The notes below the pieces were generated by a model. It was not told the origin of the DNA. It was given only the letters and a program-made list of their open reading frames with translations, and did no database searches. Below are positions 1-12,752 of a DNA stretch of 64,000 nt, in pieces. Position 1 is the stretch's first letter, and every line of letters begins with the position of its first letter. The DNA is from Paramecium octaurelia (taxonomy: Eukaryota; Ciliophora; Oligohymenophorea; Peniculida; Parameciidae): assembly GCA_905182995.1 (NCBI GenBank), contig CAJJDP010000155.1:1-64000 (forward strand), in the 5' to 3' direction. Made by a program: the position numbers and the translations under genes.

Positions 1-602
1 ACCAAAAATAAACGCATGAAAAAAGGCTTGCAGAGGTTAATTGATAACATAAAAAAACTTTATTTTCGCAATCAAGGACAAGGATTATGAAACATTATTA
101 ATGTGTGTTAAATTGAATAATAATAATAATAAGTCTAATCCCCTTTTTTGAATTTTTTCTATCAAGAAAATCTGTTACAAAATTGAAATCGCAACTTTCA
201 CATAATGATCGAAAATATAATAAAAATTCACATTATTAATTTAAGTTCCTTTTATCATTTCTAAAAGGGAAGGGTAAAAACATAATTTTAATTGAGTTTA
301 ATATTTCCTAATTGAAATAAGCTTTTGATCTTTTTGATTTAAGGATAGCATAGTTTCTAAATTCATTGTTGTCTAATTTTCAATCCTTATTGATTATGCC
401 AAATCAATCCATTTGATAAGATTAAAATGAGGAATGGCAAACTCTCAAGAAAATGATTGTAGATAATTAACTTGTAAGGAGAACCTTTAGAAAATTCAAG
501 AGTAAAGATGTTGTATTTAAAAATTTTATTACAAGTATTTTAGAAATCTAATAAAAGCCATTGTAATAAAATATTGAATATCTTCTTAAAAAGAGCTTTA
601 GT
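1..602. other. AT-rich stretch without a supported gene
   Basis: I see no convincing gene here. A short frame starting with ATG near 434 runs about 48 codons to TGA in the ciliate code, but has no recognisable motif. No telomeric C4A2/C3A3-type repeats are present at the window edge, so this is not a chromosome end. Confidence 0.4.
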
Positions 603-1115
603 TCAAAATGTCAAAATAAAAAATTACAGAATGTGAGAAGTGCTTAAAAATTACATTTCTCGTATCCAGATCTGCTCCTTAGACTCTTTCTCAAACTCCT
701 AATAGTACATAATCAGTAACATTATAATCAGTAACTAAAAGGAAGTTTTATATACCCTTAATGTTGAAGCACATTATTCTTTCCAATATAGAAGGGAAGC
801 ATCCTATATTATATACATATTATCCCACGGTACATTTTCCTATTTCAATCGCACATCATTGATGATTCTTTCGTCGCGTCTGGGGTAATAACAAGATACA
901 TAAAGTTATCCCTGTCTATTTATTAGTTTGTTAATATTGAAAATCCCTTCTATAATCTCCCTTAATCCTTCGGCTCTGACCCTTGCTAATATTCGTAAAT
1001 AGAGACGTCTATAAATTAAGCGAATGCTCCTTCGCACTTTATTCCCTAGCTAAATTATTATCTTTTTTCCCTCCCCCCCTTCACTTTTTATTATTCTACT
1101 TTATTCTAATTTCAT
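603..1115 (-). CDS. Hypothetical ORF, low confidence
   Basis: A 170-codon frame on the minus strand is free of TGA when TAA/TAG are read as Gln. It is rich in Arg, Leu and Ile and contains a YYPRRDE stretch and a WKEQC stretch. Nothing in it is a family I recognise. An opposite-strand frame (ATG at 608) overlaps its end, so only one, or neither, is real. With TGA as the sole stop, frames of this length arise by chance fairly often in AT-rich DNA, which is why confidence is low. The stretch is somewhat richer in G+C than its flanks. Confidence 0.25.
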
Positions 1116-2690
1116 CAGTATTATCTCCAATACCTTATAATAATCGTTCTATATACATAATTTCTAATATCCAAGGTTTCAATTGCTAACATTCAGCAAT
1201 ATCGTATGTAGTAAAATTCAAATCATCCACCATTATATGATATATTGAGTTTCATTTTCTATTCTCATTTACTATGATAGGGCTCGTAGTTGGGAATTCC
1301 TCCTAATGATGTATAACAATCATTACCTTAAAGCCTTCTTACAGTGTTTTAATAAATTCAATAAAGTTAAATTTTGTTCAAACTTGATTGTGCATTCTGA
1401 TCTTTTCAGAGTACAGATCAAATCGATATTTTCATCCTATCCTTTATATTATCCTAGGAAAAGTGTACTAAACATTTTTCGGTTGACTTTTTCTCCTCTA
1501 ACCATATATCATTTATGTAAATAAGAAGTCAATCTCCAATTCAATTAAAGCTATACTTATCTTAGGTGTAAACCTTTATCAGGTAATTATTCTATAAAAA
1601 AGAATAGGGAGTATATTTTGTTTTTCAAGATTAATAATTGAAAAATTTCTGAATGTCCAGAATGGCTAACTAAATTCGAAACGAAATTGATAATTATAAA
1701 AAGCAATTTATAACATATAATTTCAATTCACATCTATTAGTTTTTATTGTTAATTTTTACTGTTCGCTTAGCTAAATAGTTATAATAAATATTGTATTAT
1801 TATTAAAAAGAATACGGAGAGAGATAATTGATTTTCAGAAAACTTTCTATATATATATGAAGATATCACTTTTTTATGATATTTATTGTCAAAAAAGTGA
1901 AACTCGATTGAACATCAGTTTGTTCTTTAACAAAATCAAATTCAGAAAAGTTTCACTAAACATAAATCTTATGGTTCACCTTATGGGCTAAAATAACCAT
2001 TTAACAATTGAGCTTTGATGGCCCTTCAGTTGAAAATCTGTGATTTTTTTCATGATTAGATAAATTACATATAAATATAAACAATATCATCTTGTCTAGC
2101 TGATATCTGCATCAGTTTAAAGTAAATACTTACTCTAGAAGAGTATTTATAATTATCAGCATGTTAATTTGAAACTCTTTAATTACAAAATCAAATTTTA
2201 GAAAAAGATCAAGCTCTAAACTTTAAAGGAAAATCTATAATTTGTTTATGATTATATTGATAGAGGTTTGATCTTAGAAAATTTTATAGAGTATTAAGAA
2301 CAACAATTAATATTTGATTTTATTATCAAAATATTCTCACCTCTTTTTTCATTACCAAATGACATTTTAATAATTATTATTTCAATAACTTTGCATCATA
2401 CTCTCATTAACTATTAGTTTTGTCAGCATATTTCACATTAATTCATATTGAAAAATATTTATGAAATACATATTTAAAAAATTACATATTGAATTTTTGA
2501 ATACAAATAATAATTAGTATTAGCAAGATAATAGTTTTTGCTAAAATATATTGAATTAAAAGAAAGCAAGAAAAAAAAAAATTAGTTGACAGCCAATAAG
2601 GTATTTGAGGATAAATTTTACCTAAAAGCACTAATTATATTTTCAAAAGAATATATCTATAATCTCCAAAACCATTTGCTAATTTTATTA
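1116..2690. other. AT-rich gene-free stretch
   Basis: No frame with protein-like composition is seen on either strand. The sequence is A/T-rich with short A and T runs. It may be intergenic DNA or fully decayed coding DNA. Confidence 0.4.
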
Positions 2691-2699
2691 TAAATAGAA

Positions 2700-4520
2700 G
2701 TTAATTAGTATCCAAAACCATTTGCGAGGGTCTCTCTAGAAGTATCTTCTAAACCAGTGGCCTTAGCGAATCGCGAACGGGAGGTCTAGGCTAGGAGATT
2801 AGGTAAGCACAAAAGGTCTTCCGGAATTTGCAGTTGGTACTTTTTGCCTTCGAGTAGAGAGTTTTTCTCTAATTTCGACCAAGCCCAACCCAATAATTCA
2901 GACAGTAGTTATGACAGTTACTCTCGTCCTATCTCCTAGATTGTTCAACTTGCAATGGCACAAAAAATTTTGCTCAAAGGTTGGATTACCATGATATTTC
3001 TTATGGTAGCATCTAATTGCAAAAGTTAGCAGCATTTAAGACCATCAAAACAATTGGTATTCACGAATTTCTAGAAAAACCAAGATTGGGGCCAGCACAT
3101 CATAGTTGGCTACATTGGATTTCAAGCCTTAGCATGGATTACAAGACCAGTCCTCTGAAAATCAGTTTTCTTCAGAATTAGAAATCGATTTAATATAGTC
3201 TATTAAAATTTTGCTCTGTTTAGTAATTGTTTCAATTCTAAATTCTAGAAAATTCTTTGAGGTTTTTAAACCTTTTTTTCAGAGAAATAAGCATTAATTA
3301 AAGTAAATTTTAAATAAATTATGGGATTAAAACTGAAAGCAATTTGGATTTGGTGGATAAATGTTAAAACTTGTTAAATCGATATCCCAAACATTAACCA
3401 AACGACATTAAGTCTGCTTTAATTGTTGGATTAACAGTACAGTTTTCAGCTTCTTATGTGGAGCATAGTTTGATCTACATGAAAACGGTTCATTCACTAT
3501 AATCAATAACAAAAAAGAGGTTTCTCCAATAAGCGACTGTATCAAATCTGTTACAAAGTCACCAAATTTCTATTACAATGAAGCAGAGAATCATTTAATT
3601 ATTGATTTAAAGGGTTTTAAGATACAAATGGTGAAGAGGATCAATTATTATAAGACCTTCTATTTAATAAAATTATTTCTTTTGGTCTTTTAAAGGTTAT
3701 TTAATCCTTGACCTACACTTCAAAATAGAGGGACTGACCTCTAAAAATTCATAAATTCTCTTGATACTTAAAACAAAAATATATCATTTGATTTGATCTT
3801 AAATAGTTATGTTGGAGGGTAGTTAATTGAAGAATTAGAGAAGAAAATGCGATAGGATCTCTCTCAATATGTAAAGTACATAAGAAATATCTCCGTCTTG
3901 AAAGGGGCTGTAAAATAAGGGGATATTAATCAAATATTTAATTAAGAATCAAGACAAGACTTGGTCTTGTATTGAAACATTGAATCCTTGTGAATATGCT
4001 CCATGAAAACTGCATCAAAGCGAAAAAATAAGTTAATATATCATAATGAAGCATTAAAGATAATCTAATCTTACGCATTTGCTTTGGATAAAAATTTTCA
4101 AATATAAATTGCAAATTTAAAGAATATATCATCAAACGAAAAAATTTGGATGCCTAAATATAAGTAAAGAAATTGGAATAATTGATACTGATTCAAACAA
4201 ATAAAACATCTTATGAGTGGTTTGAAGCGTTTATTTTCACATGTCAAAACATTTTAACGACAATTGACCCCAATGTTACTTACCAAAAATGGGATAACTT
4301 CTAAACAGTCTTTAAATATTTTGAGGAGTTTTCCAATCTAATTGATGGATATAAAAATATTGAATTTGCAAATACATTTGCAAAATCTTAATTAGCATAA
4401 ATAAAATCATATTTGAATCATTTATCAATAAGCACGTTAAATCAAAATAAAATAAGAATAAGATGAAATTGAAAAAAAATTATTATAGGAAAAAGAAAAA
4501 AAGGAAAAAAAGTTGAGAGA
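2700..4520 (+). pseudogene. Decayed coding stretch, family unknown
   Basis: Several blocks read as real protein in the ciliate code but are not joined in one frame. One block near 3481-3625 includes KGFKIQMVKR. A second at 3781-3946 includes VGGQLIEELEKKMRQ. A third at 4197-4470 includes YEWFEAFIFTCQNIL and FEEFSNLIDGY. The first two are in one frame and the third is in another, with TGA codons between, and no 20-32 nt intron that I can find repairs the break. The segment at 2690-3130 is notably richer in G+C than its surroundings. After 4470 the sequence becomes Lys/Glu-codon rich. I do not recognise the protein. The likely explanation is a gene relic; a gene with sequencing errors is the alternative. 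Confidence 0.4.
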
Positions 4521-4719
4521 AGTGAAAATGAAAATGAAAAATTGAAAAAAGAATGTTAACACTCTAAAATCAAAAATAAGATACTTTTGTGATCGAGAAG
4601 TTGATATCTCAATTAAACGAGGATAGGAAAATGAGGGCATCTTAATCCTAAAACATAATGGACAAAAGAGAAAAAGAAGAAAAAGAAATTAGAGAAAGGT
4701 TTTAAGGAATAATATTAAA

Positions 4720-6135
4720 TGGCTCTGTTTTTTTATAAAAGCTACTAACAAAAATAATCACATAGAAATGTAGCAAAGAGCAATTCAAGTCTTAATTATA
4801 TTTAAAAATAAGCGCATTCTGAAATAAAGAGCAAATCCAAAAATTACAGAGTATTAAAAATGTTATTATTAAACCTAATCACACAGAAATTTGAAATTAA
4901 ATGGGCCTCCTCTCAGCCCTGAAAATATACTTATAGTTATTACTAAAAATGAAATGTCAACTTAGTCACCTGAATCCAAAGTTTTCGATCCTATATTAAT
5001 CAAAACCAGAAAAGTAAAGACTCTCAAAAATTTGCTGATGTAATTGAGACTATAATAATAGAAATAAATTGAAGTCATCGATATTTTCTATTATTGAAAA
5101 AATCAAAATTAAGGGTTTATATAAATTATAAGCAAAAATTAAAAATTTGAATTGCAGAATTATTAAATTATTCTTTTCATTTAGAAAAAAGGAAAAGCAG
5201 AAAAAAAAAAGTTGAATGTTTTTGATATGAATAAAAACTTTTCAATGAATTTGAGTCCAAGTAAAGGGTAAAGAATGAATTGTTTATCAAATATTTACTT
5301 GCCAAAATTATTAATTTATCTACTTACTCAATTTTGAGCATGATTACATTTTGGCGAAAAAGAGATATTGATCATGAATTTTGTGAAAATTAAGGGAATT
5401 TACCATTTCGATTAGAAAAAAAATTAGTTCTCAGTTATTAAAAATACTAAAATGTACAGAAATGCAACTGAATTAATATTTTTGGGCTCCAAAATAGAGG
5501 AGTGCAATTCCAATTTCTGCATTATTTTAAAATAGAGTGATATGTGAACGAAATTTCAAGCATTAGAAAAAAAATATGTCTAAATAGAAATCAATTTCCT
5601 TCCCCACGCCTGAAATAGCAAGTCTATCTCCGCAGAAAAATTTCTTAATTTCAATCGCTAATTTTAGGTCAATATTGAATAACGAGATGATAAGCTACTT
5701 TATGAAGTCTAGAACAATATTTCTTTCTACTTTATAAATATTATCCATGCTTTTCAACTTTTTTTGGCTTGTTCATGATTTTACATTCCTAAATAATTGT
5801 GCATATTGTGTTGGCTTGGTCAATAAAGTAAAGAAAGGAAGCGTTTAGTAATTTACAAAAAAAAGGAGAAAAATGATTTTGAATTTCCTTATCATTATTC
5901 CATTTTCGAAAAAAAATCATCCTGATTTCAACATAACTGTGTCTAATAATCATTTAATTTCAATTCTTATTTGAGAAATTATTGTAATTCAAAAACTAAT
6001 TCGATTTAATAGAACAAGAGCACTATTTCTATTTTATATTGTCTCCAACTAGCTCCCAACTTATCAAATATATATAAGCTTAATTTAAAATTCCTAACTT
6101 ACATGAATCTTTTTTATCTCCACATTAAGAAATTG
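4720..6135. other. AT-rich gene-free stretch
   Basis: No supported gene on either strand. Only short frames without protein-like character are present. Confidence 0.4.
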
Positions 6136-6285
6136 TCAGAAGAAATTTTGAAGAAATACTTTTTCACAAGCTCTTATATGATTATCACTAACATCTAAAG
6201 TGAGCTGTACTGATTCATAAATCTCCTCATAAGGCTCAGGCCCATCATCTGTTTATCTTATGCAAGCAACTTTAGAAAAAGACAT
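6136..6285 (-). CDS. Small hypothetical protein, 49 aa
   Basis: A compact frame begins ATG TCT TTT TCT and ends at TGA (6138-6136). The product has an acidic centre (QTDDGPEPYEEIYES) and a C-terminal segment with CEKVFLQNFF. Composition is clearly protein-like and unlike the AT-rich flanks. No intron is needed. It could be a stand-alone micro-protein, or the last exon of a decayed larger gene, since the region upstream of its ATG has no other exon I can join. No family recognised. Confidence 0.4.
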
Positions 6286-7085
6286 TACTTAAATAATTAA
6301 TACATAGAAGTTCCTTAATAGAATGTACAACTGAACTTATTTGCTTTCCTATTTAAGAAAATCCATAAGCAAATCTGACGTAAAATAAAATGTCTTCTTT
6401 ATTATCTATTTTAAAGGTAACCTATTTTGCAGTTCTAAATTAATAGTATGAAAAGAGATTAATCATTATTAATGTTCTTTATTTAGGTCTGAGAAAACTA
6501 GTAGAGGTCATTACAAATGTTTTGTAAACATAATCCTGTATGCTAGATATTTTTCAAAAATAGAATTTAAACACTATTCTATTTAGTATTAACAACTCTA
6601 TTTGAAAGATTACAAAAAATTGAAGGCATAAAGAAAGCTGTAATTACTATTTCATATTATTTTAATCATAACATTTTGAAAATCATAATTTAATCTTCAA
6701 GCATGACTGAAAATGAGGCTATTGAAAAAATTGTAATAATGAGAATTTTTATTTAATGAATGATATGATATTTTTTCTTGTAAATGGCATGATCTTAGTG
6801 CAGAGTATTTAACTTTGATAATACATTATTTATTAATTAATATTTCCAATTATAAATATATTTTCACTAGTATTATAAATTTTTAAGTTTTTTCAAAGAA
6901 GTTTAGCCGATATTTATAATGTAAATTATAATATTCAGAAAAACATTGTGTTTTTTTCATTTTTAGACAAGTACAAAGGTTATTCTTTGAAAAGTCGAAA
7001 AAAACAAAGGGTTGGGAGTATTCTTTAAGATTTTTTAATCAGCATTAAATAATAAACTTTTTCAAAAGTAATTATATTAAATTTA
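6286..7085. other. AT-rich gene-free stretch
   Basis: No supported gene. The sequence consists of A/T-rich DNA with short homopolymer runs. Confidence 0.4.
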
Positions 7086-7529
7086 ATGGGAAATGGTATT
7101 TGCCACATTGGAGAAGTGAATGTGTAAGAATTAAAACGCTCCCACGATAAAATATAAGTTAATCATCTAATAGAACTTCCCAATTCATTCGCTTAAAGTC
7201 CTTCTAAACCAACAATAGAAACACAAAACCCAACAATTAGTTTAAATTAAGATGATTGCTATGATATCCTTTTAACAAGTTCTTTAGATATGGTTCATTT
7301 AGATTAAGATGCAACATCATTAAAAAAGTATGACTACAAAGGCAAAACTAAGATAAGTACATTGCCGATATTGTCTGAATTAGCAAAAGATTCATTGAAT
7401 TCAGGCAATCTAACTGAGCTATAGCTTCCTCATAGCTCAACGATTGAACCGAAGCCCATTTTAAAATTATGTGAGTAATTAAAGAGTAATTAAAGCAAAA
7501 AGAAAGTAAGATTTAATGATGATGATTGA
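7086..7529 (+). CDS. Small protein with N-myristoylation start and C-terminal RVxF-like motif
   Basis: 147 codons, no intron. The start MGNGICHIG fits an N-myristoylation signal (Gly2 exposed after Met removal) with a nearby Cys that could be palmitoylated. The very C-terminus is KKVRFNDDD, where KVRF matches the RVxF docking motif used by regulators of protein phosphatase 1. Between them the chain is polar, rich in Ser, Leu and Gln, and probably disordered, with short SP/KP-type sites. The stop is TGA at 7527-7529. Seen: the ORF and the two motifs. Inferred: a membrane-anchored PP1-binding protein. Both motifs are short and can arise by chance, so the function is tentative. The gene converges on the karyopherin-like gene, whose stop lies 390 bp downstream. 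Confidence 0.55.
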
Positions 7530-7922
7530 AATTTTGAATTAAATATGTTTATTACAGTTGATTTACTATATCTTAGATACGAGAAAAGTCTTGTAATTAC
7601 AATTTATTAAAAATTATAATTTTAATTTTCATTATTTTATGAATCGACACTCAGGTTATTGAGATGAACGAAATATTAGTAAATTTGATGTTAATTTACT
7701 TCAATAAATGAAAGAAAGCATATATTATATAATTTTTATATATTTCTTTTATATCATTATAGGTAATTGTAAAGCATTTGTAGTTGAACAAAAGCATCGT
7801 TAAATTGATCTTGCTTTTAATAAAGCTATTGTTTCAAAATGGATGCTTTTTAAATGAACTATTGTTGCCATAGAGCAGACTTTTTTTGGGAAACTCGTTG
7901 TTGAATGGAAACAAACAAAGAA

Positions 7923-10796
7923 TCATAGATATTGGGATGCTTTTTCAGATGATTGTATAGAATTTTCCCAATCTCTTAGACTCTTTGATTATAAATGTAG
8001 GCAGCTATCAATAGGTCTTCCAGAATGAATTGAATGAGTACCTTGATGTGTTAAAATATATTATACATAGTGTCTGTTTAAAATATCTGGCTTATCTTTG
8101 GCAATTTCAAATATTTTGATTGCTAAGGTGAATGTTTATTTTTCTTATATTCTAATAGCTTTGTTAGCAAATTCAAGTATTAAATGTGAGTCATTTGGAT
8201 TCATCTTGTTATTTGAAAGTTCAAATTCAACCAACCATTCGCATACTCGATATAAAGGTTCCATTTTGTGAATAAGAACGTTAAGATCATTTAAATTTAT
8301 CAGGTGCAAGAGTTTGTAAATTAATTAGAGTATCTATTCTTTGACTTTGACTTTACTGGTCAAGCATTGTCTCATGTATTTAAAATTAACAAACAATTTA
8401 AGTAACTTTCTTATAGGTCGATAATAAACTTAGTATATTTTTTTTTCACTTTTTTCTCCAAGTTGTCTTTCCTAATTGAAGTCATTATTATTTCTGGTTA
8501 ACCAATCAACGTAGTAATGTGATAAGCTATAGATCCATTCATACATTTCATCAACGATTTCACTTCTCAGTGATTTGACTGAATCTATACTTATCATCTT
8601 TTTGGTGAATACCAATAAAGTGATTGAGGTTTCGGATATGGGATTCAATTGTAGAAATTGTTTGAATTAATTAAATCTTTCTTGTTCCCACATCATTGTC
8701 ATAATTTGTTTATATGAAAATCTACCATTTGCATTTAACAGACTCTTGAAAATATACATGATTGATTAGATGTCTTACAAATTAGTCACTAAGCCATTCA
8801 AACCTACCAAAAATTAATTGAGTAAATTGTCGCAATCTTCAGAATTATAGAATGCTTCATTTTGAGCATTATAAATACTACACTTAATGCTGTAATAGAG
8901 CTCTTACAACTCTGTGTCTTGGATCAATTGGAAGTGATCAAAAATACCCAAGCATTCAGCTGGAACCATGATATTATTGATGGTGCATGTGTAATTATTG
9001 TAGACTTAATCTTTTTCAAATCTGATTTTTGAATTACTAATTAATCTTAGACATTTTTTGAGTAGATTTGTATCAGTGATTGTTAGTAGTTGTGTGAAAT
9101 CAAAGAAGAGTTTTCTCTCTATTTATATCTATTGCATTATGGGTTCAAATTTGATGAGTAAATCAGAATCGAATAAGGCTGACCAAAGATAATAGTAAAA
9201 CTTGGTTTGGATTCCATTGGCTTGTAAATGAGCATTGATTTTCCAAAGGACATCTATTAATTCAACGAAAAAAACCTGATAATTGAATTGATTAAATGTC
9301 TCAAGATCAAAAGGATATAGAAATCTTTCCATACTTTAATAATGGCGTAATTTAACCAAGACATCTAATTAATAGGAGGTAGAGTAAACTAGACTTTTGA
9401 ATCCAAGCAATAAGAAATCGAATGCATGCACAACGATTTTTAAATTACTCAAATTTTGAGCAATAAATTACTAAAAGAATGTGAAGTAGTCTTTGTTGAT
9501 AAATTATGTAATAACCTTGATATTGTATCTAATATTTTAATAATACTAATTCTCTGTAAGCAAGACCTCAGTCTGAGACAATACCCAATTGCTAAAGAAG
9601 TTATAAATAATCTGAATAAAGAGTTGATTAAAGTATTCCTTATTGCAATTTGGCATTTATCTGTAATATCTACAAATTTCCCTTAAAAATCGAAATACTT
9701 GAACTTATTATTCAATTGTATTGGCTTTAGCAAACAATTGCATGTTAAATACAAGCCAATCTTAGTTAGTATTGGCGTAGATGGTTCGACATGAAAACTT
9801 CAAGAGTTTAACAAGGTCTAATTGAGTGGGGTCGAGTTTCTGAACTTCTTGAGTCATGAAAAGGATGAGATCCAGAGCTCTTTGTTCTTTGAGGAAATGC
9901 TTTTTGAATATTTTACAGATTTTGCCAAGTACATTCCATAGTATATTGCATTGAGGTAGGAGTCTGAGTAGTAATTAGATAAATTCAGGATCCAGAATGT
10001 TAGACCATAATCTTTTAATGTCTGAACGAGTAGGATCGACCCATTATAGATTAGAGTTTTCGATCATCATTTGTTGTATCTCTGCTTCAATGAAACAGGG
10101 GTTGAATCTTGATAATTGGCATTGAAGGGAGTTGTTATTTTTAATGTCAGCTCTTCTTAGTTTGTGAAAGTCCTTTTCTTTGGTGTCTGTAATGAATTCT
10201 CCTTCCATTATTAGACTAAACAAGTTGATGGCTTTGTCAATAAGATCAACGTAGTTATTTTTTAAGATTAACATGATACTGTTTAGTAATAGCTCGAGGT
10301 TATTTTTGTAGAAGAAATTCTTAACCGCTCTGTGCTGGGAATCAAGAGTGATTACAGCGATTTTATGTAACTTGTGATTGGGTGTGAGTCTTCTAATAAC
10401 TGCTTCTAGAATGGCGAAGGCGGCTATTGGTTTTGCACTTAGGAGTTCTTGAATGTATAAATTGAAGGAGTTGGTAGGAAGTTTGTCTTAGAAATGAAAC
10501 ATAATTGTTGCTAAAATTGAGCCTAAAAAATGATAAACCGGTTTTGAGGTGGAATTGATTTTTCTGATGATTTGAAAGACTCCTTGATAAATGTTTTCGA
10601 AACAGGTGATTTCTTGGTGGTTAGTATCAATGTATGTGGCTATAAGGGATCCGATTATTTATAATGTTAATTCATTTTCGGTTTGGTTGGCCAGATGAAA
10701 GAGATTAATCAAGAGTTCCTGATTCATCGACCTATAGAGTTGATCAACTTGGGTTTGGAATTGACAGATAAGGACATTTTCATCTAAAATATTCAT
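7923..10796 (-). CDS. Large alpha-helical karyopherin/exportin-like protein
   Basis: One uninterrupted 957-codon frame, start ATG at 10796 and stop TGA at 7923-7925, without introns. The product is almost wholly helical, with repeated hydrophobic Leu/Ile/Phe pairs, as in HEAT-repeat nuclear transport receptors. A segment around residues 250-330 (for example SDIKRLWSNILDPEF, followed by ILWNVLGKICKIF) resembles the middle of the exportin-7/RanBP16 group, in which a Trp-containing segment precedes a helical repeat block. Length fits exportins (about 1000 aa). There is no recognisable importin-beta N-terminal domain, so exportin is an inference from fold-like composition; another HEAT-type scaffold is possible. 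It is divergent with the METTL14-type gene, only 35 bp separating the two start codons, so the promoters must be shared or overlapping. Confidence 0.5.
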
Positions 10797-10831
10797 AGTA
10801 AATATATTAATAAATAATAGTTGACTTCAAA

Positions 10832-11840
10832 ATGCAACAAAAATTGTAAAAATTTAACTAATTTCTTAGGAATGATCTGTGTAAGCATTTTTTAGATACA
10901 AATGAGCGGCCTTAGAATTCAATTAAGAAATACAAGCCAGAAGAACGTTTTGAAGATTATCCAAAATCAAAAGAACTGATTCGATTAAAATCTGAGTTGA
11001 TAAAGAAACATAATCATCCCCCAAATTATATCAAGGCTGATTTAAGAACATTTGATTTGTAATAGTTGGGCAAAGTATTATGAATACCATTTAAATTAGT
11101 TTGATGTAATCCTAATCGATCCACCTTGGGCAGAATACGCCAAGAGATTGATGTAGGCAAACATGTAGGTTAAAGAGCACCAATAGTCTTGGACTTTAGA
11201 GGAATTAAAACAATTACACATCGATAAAATTGCAGATATTCCAAGTTTCATCTTCTTATGGTGTGGATCTGAACATTTGGATGATGGCAGAGAGTTATTC
11301 AAAACCTGGGGGTTCAAGAGATGTGAAGACATTGTTTGGTTGAAAACCAACAAGGATCATTCAAAATAAAACTAATATGTTGCAGGATAAGATTACGGAG
11401 ACAATTTGTTTAGAAGAGTCAAAGAACATTGTTTGGTGGGTCTCAGAGGAGATGTAAAGAGAGCCTCGGATTAACATTTCATTCATGCCAACATAGATAC
11501 GGATGTGATCATAACAGAAGAGGAAGTCATGGGATCCACAAAAAAACCAGAAGAATTGTATGAGATTATAGAGAGGTTTTGCTTGGGAAGAAAGAGAATT
11601 GAGTTATTTGGAGAAATACATAATATTCGAGATGGTTGGTTGACGATTGGATCATAATTAAGAGATACTAGACAAATGCCATAACAATATAATTCTTATT
11701 TCTAATAAGAACAATTTAGTGAAGAAAAGCCATTCATGGGTCCTAGGTATTTATAAACAACCATTGAAATTGAAAATTTGAGACCAAAATCCCCTCCAAA
11801 AGAGCAATAGTAATAATAACCACAAACATATTTTTATTGA
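10832..11840 (+). CDS. METTL14-type MT-A70 adenine methyltransferase, DPPW present
   Basis: Two exons (10832-11074 and 11100-11840) with a 25-nt intron; 327 aa. The exon join rebuilds [10 protein letters not shown]. Family landmarks in order: an N-terminal [11 protein letters not shown] block, [15 protein letters not shown], the catalytic-site DPPW at residues 88-91, [60 protein letters not shown], and [10 protein letters not shown]. This order and wording is that of METTL14, the partner of METTL3 in m6A RNA methylation. METTL14 itself normally has an inactive EPPL in place of DPPW, so this protein keeps the residues of an active MT-A70 enzyme. In ciliates the MT-A70 family also includes DNA 6mA enzymes (MTA1/AMT group). 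The substrate (RNA or DNA) cannot be decided here. The C-terminus is Gln-rich. Confidence 0.85.
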
Positions 11841-11942
11841 GTATTTCATTCATTTCATTTATTATCATCTATTATTTGGTCCAAAAATATTTATTAAAAT
11901 GACAAACATTATTTATCACATATATATATTTGATTAATGATA

Positions 11943-12752
11943 TCACATCACTATTATTGCAAATAGAATCATGAATACTGATAAAACATTGCTATAGCCT
12001 GGAGCTGGAGAATCGGTACAAGATCTGCATTTACCATCTTTCCAAACCTTTGAGAAAGCACTTTGTTAGAAACAAGTTTCGGCTGTGTAATGTTCATCTT
12101 CTCCATCAATGCATTTATTATCTGCTGACCAATGGCATAATGTTGCATATGGTGAAAAAGGTGAAAAGATAAATTTGCAAGAATCCTTTGCTTGGATGTC
12201 TGAGCATTTTTTATCTCTGCATTTATCAGTGTCCCAAAAGCACTTCATGTTTTTTTTGCATTAATCGGAATTATAACTACCATCACTACATGTTTTCATG
12301 GTGACACAGGCAGCAGGAGTGCCAGATAAAACACAGATATTGTTGGAAGTGTATTTGCAATTCTCAACAGCAAACGACTCACATTCCAGAGGTTTCTCTG
12401 TTCCACATTTATCATCTTCCAATAAAATGCATTTGAAGTTTATATTGTTGCATTTTTAATCCACAGTCTCTTTGTAATCAGAACATTATTTGAAGTCAAC
12501 ACATTTACCTGAAACCCAACCACAAGTGGACTAGACTCTACATGACTCTGATCCTTCTATCATTGAACAACTAATTCTTTCATCTGCTTCACAAACATTT
12601 TTTTATTCATTCCAATCACAATTCATATCTCCTGGATGATAGTCATCACACTCTTTCTAATTTAACACTTCATCACAAGTGCATCCGTTAATTTTAATTT
12701 CAGCTGTATAGATGACTATTAACAAGGAGAGGAGGACTAATGATCTAACCAT
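11943..12752 (-). CDS. Secreted Cys-rich surface-type protein
   Basis: 269 codons, no intron, start ATG at 12752 and stop at 11943-11945. It opens with a signal peptide (VRSLVLLSLLIVIYTAE) and ends in a hydrophobic tail (SVFMILFAIIVM) preceded by small residues, the layout of a GPI-anchored protein. About thirty Cys residues occur in periodic patterns of the kind CxxxxxxxCxW and KCxxxx, for example KCFWDTDKC and CHWSADNKC. This matches the style of Paramecium immobilization or mini-antigen surface proteins, whose Cys periods are the family hallmark, but it is much shorter than the large antigens. Function: cell coat protein by inference. It converges on the methyltransferase gene, with about 100 bp between stops. 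Confidence 0.7.

Noticed and set aside
1..60. Chromosome end with telomere
   Set aside because: No C4A2/C3A3-type repeats at the window start.
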